Notes under the pieces: generated by a model
Told to the model about the DNA's origin: nothing
The model's database searches: none
The model's input: only the letters and a program-made list of their open reading frames with translations
Translations under genes and position numbers: made by a program
Source: Scedosporium boydii
Taxonomy: Eukaryota; Ascomycota; Sordariomycetes; Microascales; Microascaceae
Assembly (NCBI GenBank): GCA_002221725.1
Contig: NJFT01000001.1
Span: forward strand, 186,001-250,000
Length of the DNA: 64,000 bases
Reading direction: 5' to 3'
Part shown: positions 21,754 through 32,852 of the stretch, piece after piece
Layout of the letters: every line of letters starts with the position of its first letter
How positions within the stretch are numbered: position 1 is the first letter of the stretch

Positions 21754-22393
21754 GAGCCGAAACGGCGAGCGTTTGGAGCTTACGCGGATCTCGTAACTGG
21801 CTAGCCAGACAGAGCGGCTCCGCGTAGGCTATCACCGGTGATCAAATATATGGATATCTAGCGCGCGGGCTAGCGTGCAAGCCTAGTTAGAGAGATTCTT
21901 TGGTTGTCAGCGGCCACGGACATTCTGGTTCGTAGATTGGCTGAAGAAATAATGGGATAGCAGGATGGGCTTCTCCATCCGGAAAGGGTACTGGCAAGGC
22001 ATTGGGACGCATATCACGGGAAGCATTCAGGGTTCTCGCACTGGTTCTTATGTACTCTACTGTGACAACATTGAATTTGATTTCGGACGGCTGACTGGTT
22101 TAGACGGTAATAGTGAGAGATGTACTGCGAGTGTTCTCTGGTCTGGGACGTCGTGCTTGATTATGCTGATTTTTCTTTATTGTTTCATTTACCCTTGTTT
22201 TCCGTATTCCCATCATCTCCGAGCATCTTTGCCTGACGAGGCTTGCAAAAAAAAAAAAAACGGGATAACGATATTGAACATGCTCGAGTCGAGCCAGCCA
22301 TTCACGGTGACAAAGAGCCCATCCGGGGAAACTTCACCGCCATGCCGCAATACAAGGAATGGCCACGGCGTTCCTCCACCTCAGCCCTCCATC
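21754..22393. other. Intergenic, convergent 3' flanks
   Basis: This lies between the convergent VMA3 and translin genes. It contains an A-run at about 22248-22260 and T-rich sequence near 22170-22200, consistent with 3' UTRs. No gene was seen. Confidence 0.5.
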
Positions 22394-22410
22394 TCAGCCC
22401 TCCATCTCAG
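22381..22410. repeat. 13-bp direct repeat across translin stop
   Basis: TCAGCCCTCCATC occurs twice in tandem, followed by TCAG. The second copy contains the translin stop codon (TGA at 22396-22394 on the minus strand). Confidence 0.8.
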
Positions 22411-23400
22411 TAGAACCCGAAGCTTCGCCAGGCGGTGCAACCAACTTCCTTACAGTAAGATCGTAAACAATCTCCTCCGTCTTCTTGACAGCATACTTGA
22501 CGCCATCAACGCGCTTGCGCAACGGATCGTTCTTGAGGTTGAGCAAGAGGAAGCCAGCGAAGAGCTCCTTGACGAAGGACTGGATCTGGACGGCTTGGTC
22601 GAAATCCTTGAGCGTGACGCTGTTGGTCGCGAGGCGGCTGAGCTCGTCGCAGAGCATGGTGAGGGCAGTGAGGTATTCTTCGATGGTGATATGGAAGGCG
22701 TCCCGGTCCTTGAGGTTCACGGGAACTATTTATCACAAGGCAGCGAGCGTTAGTAGAGAGGTAGAGAGAAAGGAGGAGTGTATGGGCTTTACGGTACCTT
22801 GAAGAATCTCACTAACGTCCTCTGGGGTGAGGAGACGGCCGAATTCACCTGGCTTCGTCTCGGTGGCCATACCTCCAAGGAATCCACAGAGGATCACGGT
22901 GAAGAGGACGTGGTTGATCGTCCATGACCATTTCTGGTTGTACCTGGCAAACGAATTATGATGTCAGAAACCACCAAACGAACATTTGAACCCAACGAAA
23001 AACCAGACAGCTCGGTTGTAGCTTACTTATAGTAGGGGTACTGAGAAGCAAAGTCGGAAAGCTCCTTGACAATATCAATGACCTTCTTGACCTCTACCTC
23101 AACCTGGGCAAGAAGCTCAGGGTCTACACGTAATGGTCTGTGATTAGTATGGGGCAAAACCTTGATCTGACAGTGGGGTCGATGGCACTGCCTAGATGGC
23201 AATTTTCACAGAAACTCACAGTTTTGGCGAGGGGTAGCATGGATGCGAGAAAGCAAGCCTTCAGCATACGAGTTCGCGGCTTCTAGCTTCTGGACGATTT
23301 GCGTCAGAGAGTCCTTGACCTGGAGCTCCTGCTCGATCTTCTCCTTCAGATGGGGGAAGATGGCAGGATCAAGGAGGCGCGATTGGGCGTCGTTCGACAT
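22394..23400 (-). CDS. Translin
   Basis: Translin-family single-stranded nucleic-acid-binding protein. With TRAX it forms the C3PO endonuclease involved in tRNA and small-RNA processing; the fungal role is inferred from the family. Four exons, 23400-23220, 23123-23027, 22943-22798 and 22725-22394, encode 251 aa. The protein begins MSNDAQSRLLDPAIFPHLKE, the usual translin opening. It continues with helices including VKKVIDIVKELSDFASQYPY. The conserved C-terminal block is ITIEEYLTALTMLCDELSRL, then LFAGFLLLNLKNDPLRKRVD and GVKYAVKKTEEIVYDL. Introns are 96, 83 and 72 nt with standard signals. The stop codon lies in a 13-bp tandem repeat. The U2 snRNA gene lies upstream on the same strand. Confidence 0.88.
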
Positions 23401-23667
23401 GACGAGGGTTAGAGTAGGATTAGAGCAAGAGAACGAGATTGAGGCAGGAGAGTTGATCCTGTTAGAACTATGTCTGTAGCTCGGAGACGATGTGTTGATG
23501 ATGCTTCTACGTTTGACAGGCGCCACAAATCCAAGACTTTTTCTACATTTACGCGTTTCTGCTACAGAACCCAACTGCACATGCAAAACTCAACCCCTCC
23601 AATATCCTAACCAGCCGTCTTCTTCACATCCCAGGCAAGCCTGGAAAAGTAATGAAAACGAAGTGTT

Positions 23668-23856
23668 CGCGTCACCTGGAGGCAGTGTAATACCAGGGAC
23701 ACTGTGGGTGAAGCCATGTGCAAGCACAGAGGGCTTCTCCCGAGAGGCAAAAATAAGATTAATCACGATTGGCCTCCTTAGAGACCTTTCAGAGATTAAA
23801 CTGAAAAGAACAGATACTACACTTGATCTAAGCCAAACTGTAGCCGGGGAGGTTAG
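23668..23856 (-). ncRNA. U2 spliceosomal snRNA
   Basis: The RNA that base-pairs with intron branch sites. Reading the minus strand from about 23856, a 5' stem region ends GGCTTAGATCAAGTG. The branch-site recognition GTAGTA is at 23820-23815. Then comes CTGTTC with stem-loop IIa (TTTCAG/CTGAAA, six perfect pairs) and stem IIb (GGTCTC/GGAGGCC). An Sm site ATTTTTG is at 23754-23748. Downstream is the 3' stem-loop IV (CCTGG, loop TATTACACTGCCT, CCAGG; 23697-23675). These are the universal U2 landmarks in the right order and spacing. Both ends are approximate within about 5-10 nt. Introns in this window carry CTAAC/CTAAT branch sites, as expected for GUAGUA pairing. Confidence 0.93.
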
Positions 23857-24763
23857 CACCATCTTCGAAATTGCGAGTCGAGTTGAATGTTGGGGGTGGG
23901 AACGTACAGGCAAAGAGAGCTGAAGAAGAAAAGAAGAGAAGGTTGAAAAGCGCGAGGATTGTGTTGATTATATACTCGAGCGAAGGCGGTGAGGCGTGCC
24001 CCCAATCACTCCTGGCAGAAAACATTTTACATAATAATTCGTTCTTCAACTGGAGCAATTTCAAAGGGCCGAATTTTGATTGGACGGAATCTGGTTACCT
24101 AATGATTCAGGGTCCACATCCATTTTCGAATTAGTACGTAACAAAATCGAACAATTGGAGCAAGGGTCTTTCTCCATTGTTCCTGCTCCACCCAGTTGGA
24201 AGGTTGAAACATTGCATATTGATTGTCATCGCATACCAATTGTCGATGCATATTGATTGACCATGCATATTCTTCGTAATCGAATTCGCGAAGAATGGAC
24301 CGATTTATGATCACGACCTTCGTGCTATTGTACAATATTGTACTTCGAGTGGTTGGTGACATCGTTAGTGCCCTCAGTGGCTCAGGAACGTGTGCCACGG
24401 GGTATTAGTTAGGTCCCCAAATGGAAGTTCTTAGGCGGAACATGCCCAGCCCTTAGCGAAGAATGGCTCTAAGATTGATCGCCCCTGGTGACCGGCACTT
24501 TTCGTCAATGTCAACCAAATAATACAAGGACACGAGTACGAAGTACCCTGAGCTGAGCTTCCCAACTTGTTATTATTTGTTGGACCCTGGCTTGAGTCTC
24601 ATGAGGACACTCGTCAATTGAACTCATCCTGCATCTCTCTCGAATTCGCGCTGCATCGGATCATGCATCTATAGCCTCGGGTGCCTTCATGCCCACTTTA
24701 AAGGCCTCTTCTTCTCCCCTTTTCTAGTGACATTCCTTTGGTTTCCTCTTTCCAATTCTCAAG
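23857..24763. other. Intergenic region
   Basis: This lies between the U2 5' end and the ERG4 start. The U2 promoter should be at the low end (see the TATA-like site) and the ERG4 promoter at the high end, with a pyrimidine-rich leader just before 24764. No coding region was recognised. Confidence 0.5.
23968..23974 (-). promoter_or_regulatory. TATA-like box upstream of U2
   Basis: The minus strand reads TATATAA about 112 nt upstream of the estimated U2 5' end. Fungal Pol II snRNA genes commonly carry a TATA element around 90-110 nt upstream. The assignment is by position only. Confidence 0.35.
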
Positions 24764-26823
24764 ATGACGGGTCGTTACTCGCTCAGGCAAACTCCTCGGT
24801 ATGCAACTCCTTTTTTCTCGCCCATTGCGCAGTGTGTGTAGCTAGAATCCCCCAATCATGTCGAGGAGGACGGGCCACCGCCTCTTCGGCATTTTTGAGT
24901 GAATTCTTCATGTACTTAAACTAACCAATGATGCCTTCCGATGCGAATAGAAAGAAGGAGCTCTTCGAAGGGATGATTGAGACACCGCGACGAGCGACAC
25001 GTCGTTCGACGTCCGCGCCAGTCGAGGATAGCGACTCCGGCTCCGCAGCTGAGACGACTGCCAAACCCGCACGACCGACTCGACGGAGAACGGCCAGGTT
25101 TGTTGAGAACATTAGCGAAGAGGAAAAAGAGGAGCCCCCCAAGACACCGGTCAAGACCGCAAAGGCCACCACCAAACCCACCACGCCCGTCGCGGAGCCT
25201 GCTGAAAAGCCAGCCTCCAATGGACATGCTCAGTCTGAGAAGCTCTCCGGTGCTGCGGCTGTCGACGGTTGGATCCCCGGTCTAGACCCCAAGATAGACT
25301 ACTCTGGCGAGTTCGAGTTCGGTGGCAGCTTCGGCACCTTGGGCTTGATGATTGGCTTCCCTCTCCTCATGTGGTACATGTGGATTGGCGCAACCTACTA
25401 CGATGGTGGACTGCCAAAGCCTGAGCCTGGCCAGAGCTGGTCAGAGTTCGGACAACACCTCGTCGATCTTGTGTATACTGGCGCTTTCCCGACCCTTAGG
25501 GCCTGGAAGATCTATTGGTCCTTCTTCATCTTTGAGGGAGCCTGCTACTGTCTCTTGCCTGGTGTCTGGGCTTACGGCAAGCCGCTCCCTCACGCTGGAG
25601 GAAAACAGCTCAAGTACTACTGCAGCGCCTACACCAGTCTCTACTTCAGCATGCTAGTCGCCGGAATCCTCCATTACACTGGCGTTTTCCCTCTGTACAC
25701 TATCATTGACGAGTTTGGCCCTCTGCTCTCTGTTGCCATCTGCAGTGGTTTCATCGTCAGCTTCATCGCCTACTTCTCGGCGCTCGCTCGCGGAGCTCAG
25801 CACAGGATGACTGGCTACCCCATCTATGACTTCTTCATGGGTGCGGAGCTAAATCCCCGCATGTTCGGCATCCTCGATTTCAAGATGTTCTTTGAAGTCA
25901 GACTTCCCTGGTACATCCTGTTTTTCTTGAGCTGCGGTGCCGCTGCCCGTCAGTACGAGAGGTATGGCTATGTCTCTGGAGAGGTTATGTTCCTCGTCAT
26001 GGCCCACTACCTCTACGCGAACGCTTGCTCCAAGGGAGAGGAGCTTATTGTCACCACCTGGTAAGTTCAACCACATTCGATTTCGATTACGCGTAGAGCG
26101 TTTAGCTAATAGTCTTTCGCCTTGAAACAGGGACATGTACTACGAGAAGTGGGGATTCATGCTCATCTTCTGGAATCTGGCCGGCGTTCCTCTCTCGTAC
26201 TGCCACTGCACCATCTATCTTGCCAACCACGACCCTTCGGAGTACCGATGGAACCGAGTCGCCCTTGCCGCGCTTTTCGTCTCTTACCTCTTCTTCTACT
26301 GGATCTGGGATAGCTGCAACAGCCAGAAGAACAGGTTCCGAGCCATGGAGCGCGGCAAGGTTGTCTGGCGCAGGACCTTCCCCCAAGTTCCCTGGCAGAC
26401 CGTCCACAACCCCAAGACTCTTACGACTTCTTCTGGCGATACCATTCTCGTTGACGGATGGTATGGGTACGCTCGCAAGATCCACTACACCTGCGACGTT
26501 TTCTTCGCCGTCAGCTGGGGTCTGATTACCGGGTTTAAGTACGTATCAATCATCATATCTCACGCAACTCTCTTTGGCGTATCAAGGTGGACTAACAGCT
26601 ATGAAGGAGCCCTTTCCCTTGGTTCTATCCCGTCTTCTTCTGCACCATGATTGCTCACCGTGCCGCTCGTGACATTCGAAGGTGTCGAACTAAGTATGGC
26701 GAGACCTGGCTCCAGTACGAGAAACAGGTTCCTTACCTCTTCATTCCTGTAAGCAAGCTCCATACCCAGCTCATTACTCTCAGCACTCTCGAGCTAACTT
26801 TCCCTTCACAGTACGTCATCTAA
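24764..26823 (+). CDS. ERG4: Delta(24(24(1)))-sterol reductase (Erg4)
   Basis: Last step of ergosterol synthesis, reducing the C24(28) double bond with NADPH in the ER membrane. Five exons, 24764-24798, 24951-26060, 26131-26538, 26607-26748 and 26812-26823, encode 568 aa. The last exon is 12 nt (Y-V-I-stop). Hydrophobic segments run from about residue 110 onward. Erg4/Erg24-family motifs include [44 protein letters not shown] and the C-terminal [14 protein letters not shown]. The first about 90 residues form a polar extension rich in Arg/Lys, Ser/Thr, Glu and Pro ([19 protein letters not shown]), making it longer than yeast Erg4 (473 aa). Intron 3 uses an AAG acceptor preceded by a perfect ACTAAC branch site. 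Erg24 (C-14 reductase) is less likely because of the NSQKN and YGYARK motifs. Confidence 0.92.
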
Positions 26824-27257
26824 TGGTGAGGCGTAATGGGTTGTCGGTTGATTGGGCGTCGTTGTCGTTGTTGTTCGATTTCTGTACATATCTCGATATA
26901 CCGTTATTTAATATGGGCAGAGCGTTGATTCGGACGAACCGGTGGGATGTGGATACGGAAAACAAAAAGCGTTCATACTTGTTAATGGCATAATCGAGGG
27001 CGGGGGCATGTTGTGCGATAGTGGTCAACCGCCTTAAATGGATATATAATAACTCAAATCTACGTCTATTCATGTGTTTCTACATTCACGGAGCCATGTC
27101 CCTGAGGCGGGGGGAAACCATGTCTTTTATCCTTCGCCCTAGGTCATTGGAATTCCATTGGTATTCTCAATACTGGGGAGAAGAGTGGGAGAAGACAGTC
27201 GCCTTCCCTCTCGCGTGCTTGACTCGTCTTAGCATCCAGTCGCTCTTGGTGTCCTCG
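26824..27257. other. Intergenic, convergent 3' flanks
   Basis: This lies between ERG4 and the convergent MYND gene. It is moderately AT-rich near 26880-27070, as expected of 3' UTR/terminator sequence. No gene was seen. Confidence 0.5.
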
Positions 27258-27909
27258 TCAAGACTCGAGCTCATCCAACTTCTTCAATGCTTTGTAGATC
27301 TTGCAATCACTCTTGTGGCCCTTCTCAGTCCACCCCTTAACCTGGCAGTCCTATAAAAGCCCCCTCTTGTTAGCATCGTAACCTCCACCTCTCGCACCAT
27401 CTTAAACAAACCAAGAAGAGAGAGGAAGTCAAATAAAACCCTACCTTTCCACAATACCTAACCCATCCACACCCCGTACACCTCCTCCTCCCCTCCCCAC
27501 CACAAACCCCACAAACCTCCTTCCCCTCCCCCTCCCCGATCTCCCCCGCCAAAACCAACACCCGTTCCATCGACCCCGGAAGACACCTCACCCCCTCCTC
27601 CTCCCCCTTCTCAACAGTAACAAAACCCCTCTTCCCCTCCTCCCTCGCCTCCGTCCTCCTCGCGCGCCTCACGACGACCGTGAACCCCTTCTTGAAGGAC
27701 GACAGGGAGAAGTCGCGGTCTTCGAAGGTGAGGGCGAAGCTGGCGCTGTTGCGGTCGCGGCATATTAGCGTCGGTTGTGTTATTGTCATGTTTTCGAAGA
27801 TTTGGGCGACGAGGTACCAGGGTTCGGAGGGTGTGGGGGAGGTTGTGCTGGGGAGGGCGTCGAAGGGGGGAAAGGTTGCTGTGGACGTGAAGTTGGAGAG
27901 GAGGGGCAT
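27258..27909 (-). CDS. MYND-type zinc-finger protein
   Basis: Two exons, 27909-27445 and 27350-27258, encode 185 aa. Residues 1-120 form an unrecognised beta-rich domain (PWYLVAQIFENMTITQPTLI). The C-terminus is a complete MYND finger: CGVCGGEGRRRCTGC, then WVRYCGK, and after the intron DCQVKGWTEKGHKSDC, providing the C-C-C-C-C-C-H-C ligand set. The 94-nt intron (27351-27444) has GTAGGG and TAG ends and splits the finger exactly. Without it the finger would be truncated, which is why I accept it. MYND fingers usually mediate protein-protein contacts; the specific role here is unknown. Third positions are mostly C in the 5' part and mostly G in the 3' part. Confidence 0.83.
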
Positions 27910-28677
27910 GGTTGCGTTGGTGTTGTTAGTGTGTTTTTGCGAGGGATGATCGGATAAAAGTCGAAGTTATTGAATATGAAATATGGCGCGGTGAAGGCAA
28001 AAGAGGTCGGTGGCTTGGAAACTATTTATAATGTTGAGGTTTGCCCTGGTGGAAAAGGTATGAGAGAACTCTAAAGGTGGTGAAGGCAAGGCTTGGGTCT
28101 GAGAACCGCATCAAATGCGAGGCTGAAACTTGTTACACTCCTTGCCCAGACTCACGACACCATGCCAAAACCGAACAAAATTGAACAAACAATACTACAT
28201 GTAGTATTCAGTTTACTGGCCGGACATCAACTGCTAATTCAGACTAAACGCCATGAAGATAGACAACCATCAGAGCCAGAACCCAGCAGCTATATAGACA
28301 CTATCTTTGCGCAATATCCCAAAATGGGGAAGCTGCGTCACAATTTGAAGAAAAAGGACCCCGTTTGAAAATTAAGTAAATAAACCCAAAGGAAAAAGTA
28401 CAATAAGAAAAAGACAGAATAATGAACATAGAAAGCCGAGAGCCGTAGCCGGTACCAAGACCGGAAAATATTTCGTTGTAAGGTAATATCAAACCCGATC
28501 CTTCCACTCCCGACGCCATTTGTAAAACCTGCCCAAAACCTCATGCTTGTTTAAAGTGTGAAGCGGTCCGCGAAAACCCCGGGGGTGCTCTTTAGAGCCA
28601 GGGGTTATGCCACTACTTTCTGGAGTCCAACAAAAAAAAAAAAAAAAAGACACCACGTGTGTCACAGAGCCATCACT
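27910..28677. other. Intergenic region
   Basis: This lies upstream of the MYND gene and downstream of the GH76 gene. There is an A-run at about 28631-28648. No coding region was recognised. Confidence 0.5.
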
Positions 28678-30454
28678 TCACCTCTCCCAGCTCATCCAGC
28701 CAAAGGTGCCGGTCGCGGCGGCGAGGACAAGGGCAGTCAGGATACCGGCACCAGCCCTGTCTCCGGTGGTGATGGGGGCATGCTCGCGTTGGTACGGGCT
28801 GTTGGAGCCGGCGTTGACATCTCCTTTGCTGGTTCCTCCACTGTTGGCAGTGAGCGGGCCCTTCGCGCTATCGACCAGAAGGCTCGACACGGCAGCGAGT
28901 ACGTTCATTTGCTGGCCAGCACCCATCTTGCCATCAAACTTGCCTGACTTCCAGCTAAAGCCGCATGCTCGTTGAGAATCCCCACCGACACACTGGTTGA
29001 CGGCGGCCTGGGTAGACGTTTTCAGGATCGGCTTCACCTTGTCGGCGGTGTCGGGAACGAGCTGCACGAGATTAGTCAACCAGCGGTGAACGTAGCCCTT
29101 GAAACTGTACATGTCGGTGGTGCAGGTGAGTCCGGGCTCGCAGGAGACTTCGTACGCGATGTTATCGGGGAAGAAGACCTCAAGTGTCCGGGCAAGGAGG
29201 CCATCAATTCTCGTTTTCCACTGCGCGCGCTGGCTGCCTTCGGTCTAGAACGATCGATGAATGGGTTAGAAATACGCAGTTCATACAGAGTTTTACATGG
29301 TACCTTGCGCAGTCGAGAGAGAGCATGTGCATGTGTCACGCATCGCACACACACAGAGAAAACCCGGGAAGCGTGATAGCACAAGATGGATAGGACCGAT
29401 CCGGGGACTTACAAAGTCGTACAAGTAGGCCATGCCTTGGAGGAGAATGGCAGCGTTGTAGGAAAACTGTGCCTTGTTGATATCGGAACAGTTGGATTCG
29501 ATATGAGCACCGTCGTAGATGTCCCAGTTATCGGCAATATAGCCAATATTCACAAGCCAGTCCCAGGTCTCTTCGGCATATTTCATATAGGTCGAATTGC
29601 CAGTGTATCGGGCCAAACGCGCACCAAGGTTGAAGAAACATCCATTCGCAATGGCTAAACCGCGTTAATTCCCCAAGAGTACAGACAGAGAACAAAGAAT
29701 CCCGAAGGGGAAAAAAAAAGTAGAAAATCAAACTCACTATTCTTGTAATTATATCCGTTGTTGGACAAAGGAATCTGCCACCTCATACCACCTCCACACG
29801 TCTCGTCATGACGATCGGGAGCAGCTTGAGTGTTCCAAACAGCCTGGGCAAGAGCAAGCCATTGAGGCTGGTCGGAGGGCGGGTTAGGGAAGTTAAGCTC
29901 GGCAGCCAGCATGGCAGACATTCCCCAGAAACCTTGATCGTCGTTTCCGAGCGAGGCGGTGTGGTTTCGAGGCTGATAGTCGACACCTTCGCCGACCTGG
30001 AAGAGGAGCGCTTGGCTGATGACGGAGTTGTAGGATGAGTCGCCTGTGTAGTGCCAATAATCAAGCATGGTACCCCAGAGGGCTCCTCCTTCCCACCAGT
30101 AGTAATCGCCGCCAGGAGGAGGCCCTGGCAAGATACCGGGAGTCTGGCCAGTTTCGTTTCCGTGGTAGTAGAGCATCGTATCGTAGGCGAGCGTTCGAGC
30201 GGATGCGCGGATCTCGTCTGTAATACGGCACCCATGTTAGTTACATCTACGTCCTCCGCCAACCGCCCTTGATTGCGCATTTTGACGCAATCATTGACCG
30301 GGGAAGCCCTAGAAAAAGGGATATGCCATTGCCGATGACAGTGAAGGAACGATTTACCATCGGTGTCGATCTTGAAAACAGACTGAGCGTTTGCCATGCC
30401 GCCAAGGGCCAACAACAACGCCACGCTACGGCGGACAGTAGATGTGACGGTCAT
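28678..30454 (-). CDS. GPI-anchored GH76 mannan endo-1,6-alpha-mannosidase (Dcw1/Dfg5)
   Basis: Cell-surface enzyme of the DCW1/DFG5 family, thought to transfer GPI-mannoproteins into the wall glucan. Four exons, 30454-30358, 30217-29738, 29654-29413 and 29244-28678, encode 461 aa. A signal peptide is clear ([15 protein letters not shown]). The GH76 core shows [18 protein letters not shown], the catalytic Asp pair in [26 protein letters not shown], and [16 protein letters not shown]. The C-terminus has a Ser/Gly/Asn-rich stretch and then a hydrophobic tail ([18 protein letters not shown]), as for a GPI signal. Introns are 140, 83 and 168 nt. It cannot be assigned to DCW1 versus DFG5, because filamentous fungi have many paralogues. 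Confidence 0.93.
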
Positions 30455-32282
30455 TGCAGCAACGTGCGACCTAGTCGCAAAATAACTGGATCGTGGGATT
30501 CGTGGTTCAGAAGCCGGTGCCCGCGGTCGTGGCGAGGTCGTGGGGTTAGGGGGAATTGCGTGTTTGGCGAGGGAGCTGGACTGGCGACAAGGTCGACTGT
30601 TAAAACGAAAGTGAGCGGGTTATCTGGACCCTGGACCGTAGACCAGTTGGAAATGTCCGATTAAATCGAGGGCGGGTGTGAAACGAGCGTGGTTGGGCGA
30701 TAAAGACGAGAAGAACAAAGAGAATAAGGGAGAGTTAGAAGAGAAGGAGGCGACAAGCGACCAGATGATGTTTCGTCCTCGAAGGATGAAAGGGGGCAGG
30801 TTGCAAAACTGGGCGATGAGCCACCGTATTGGCAGAGACAACAAAGAATAAAGGAAGGGCGAGTGTGTCGGTCGGTCCTGCAGACGGACGGTGGAGGGTG
30901 GACAGTGGAAAGTAATAATTCACACCTAAAACTGGAAAGAAAGACGAGGAAAGAGCGCTGGGAGACAGACTGGGGGGCAATAACGGTGGACACGGATACG
31001 ATTTGGATGGTACTTCTCGTAGTGGTGGGTCAGGCACATGAAAGGAAGGTACACTATTACATCGTACTTGGCAAGAAAGGGGTCAAGACATCAAAATGGC
31101 GACTGAGGGCACATCAAGGAGTGAACACCCGCCAGCATTGATCAATCGATGCCAATCCACACTGTTACTCGGTACTTGCTTCGAATGCGCGTCCACACTC
31201 GTAACCCGAATGTCCCAAACAGGATCAAATGTCTCGCAAAATTCGTACTCTAAGTACCTAATACCTCGTCCTTGGCAAATGATTGGTCGAGAGGGGTTCA
31301 GAACGGGACATATCCTTGGCCCAGCTGCCCTGTGCCAGCGTCATCCAAAGGGGGCTGTGCAGTCTGGGCGCTAATCATACTCGATGGCCTTTGTACCCAG
31401 TACAAGCATAGATCTCGGGCTCGGCGGGAGGATCGATTGAGCTCAATTACAATGTCAATGCCTCTAACAAGCAGAGTGGGCCGGGCTCCAATCTCCAAGA
31501 GGCATTCCGACTTAATAGAGTTCCACATCCACCGCTTCAGCCAAAAGAGTCGAGTCCCCATCAGCTTCCATGGCGGACGAAGAAAGGTTATGTGGATGCA
31601 TGATGTTTCCGGTCCTGCGATTGCCGGTCGTTTCAAAACAACGAAAACCCAGTTTTCCATGCATAGCTCCAATGATCTGAGGAGTGTGTGATGGGCACAT
31701 CCAACAGTCTTTATGAACAAGTCCGCCCAGTTCCAGATTCGTCAGAGCGGCTCCATTGAGTTTACGACGTAGTTCGTGTACAAAATCAATCAGGATCTTG
31801 CATTGTGATGTGAACTCCGAAGTATTTCAATGAGTTCTGATGACTAAGGACCTCAATCCTCGTTGTTCCCCAGACTCGGTCCTAAAAAGGCAAGTGGGTG
31901 GAAGGACGATTTCCGTCTGGCATGTGGCGTCCTGACCATGTCTTGACTGAACTGATCTAGAGACGAGAAACTTCACGATCACTTGTCCACGAGTATTCGG
32001 TTTCCTCAAACAATGCAGTAGTATCCCCAGCGATTTCTACGAATATCGAAATGGCGTCTCTTCCAAGATTCGCAGACTCAGTGATGAAATGAACTCGACC
32101 TTGTATTAACTTTAATCGAAGCCGGCGTCCCGAATGGACAGGCAGATGAAGTAAATGAGCGAAACCCAGAGGCAAAAAGACAAACAGTCTATCTCAACGC
32201 CGTGACTCCTGTGGTCTCGATCCAAAGTGTGCCGGTTCCCGTTTCTATGAAGAAACAAAAAAATGAAATGCAATCGTCGAAT
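30455..32282. other. Intergenic region
   Basis: This is promoter space of the GH76 gene and 3' flank of the secreted-protein gene. The direct palindrome ATTGATCAATCGAT lies at about 31138. ORFs on both strands up to 140 codons lack any recognisable domain. No RNA gene was seen. Confidence 0.45.
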
Positions 32283-32852
32283 CTACTTCCAGTAGAAGAT
32301 GGCAAGACCATCGGAGGATCCATTGAACTTGACGGCGACGTCGTCGCCCTGGCCGACAAGCTCGTACGCGAGGGTCTGGCCAGCGGGGCAGTCTTTAAAA
32401 TTCACGAGCGAGGCACCGTAGCCTGTGATGGGAGAGCTTCCGGTCGGGAGAACGGTGAGGTCGCCAATGTTGTTGCCGCGCCAGTTGCTGGGGGGCCAGT
32501 TGGCGATGTAGCCATCCTGCTGGGCACAGGCAGGAGATGCTGTGATGCTGTCGTAAAGCTGAAGACGGTTGGAGCCCGAGGTCGATCCGGAACCGAGAAA
32601 GAAGTCGAGCTGGCATTTATAGCCGGCTAGCGAGTTGGGAACGTCGTACTTTAGAAGGGTGGTCATGTCCTGGCTGCCGCTACAGATATGGGCAGAGCCA
32701 TCGGTGCTGCAGTTCTGGGAGCCGGTGCTGACGTTGTAGATGGTGATTTCGCAGGGATAGAGTCTTCCGCTGGAGGGATTGGCTGGGCCGGCAATGGCAC
32801 CAGTGGCAGCACTCGCCATGAGAACAAAAGCGTAGAGGGCTTGAGAAAGCAT
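32283..32852 (-). CDS. Small secreted protein, But2-like
   Basis: Single exon, 189 aa. The signal peptide is MLSQALYAFVLMASAATGAI, with cleavage likely after IAG. The mature part has six cysteines and possible N-glycosylation sites (NVS, NCS, NGS). The pattern TLLKYDVPNSLAGYKCQLDF, followed by IGDLTVLPTGSSPITGYG and DCPAGQTLAYELVG, resembles the C-terminal domain of fungal But2 (ubiquitin-3-binding) family secreted or surface proteins. This family call is tentative. It could equally be an orphan secreted effector-like protein. The ATG at 32852 is the only one placed to give the signal sequence. Confidence 0.72.
   Translation of the reverse strand: MLSQALYAFVLMASAATGAIAGPANPSSGRLYPCEITIYNVSTGSQNCSTDGSAHICSGSQDMTTLLKYDVPNSLAGYKCQLDFFLGSGSTSGSNRLQLYDSITASPACAQQDGYIANWPPSNWRGNNIGDLTVLPTGSSPITGYGASLVNFKDCPAGQTLAYELVGQGDDVAVKFNGSSDGLAIFYWK

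Noticed and set aside
22206..22380. Possible extra exon or small gene before translin
   Set aside because: The A-run and mixed composition fit a 3' UTR. No splice signals or family residues were seen.
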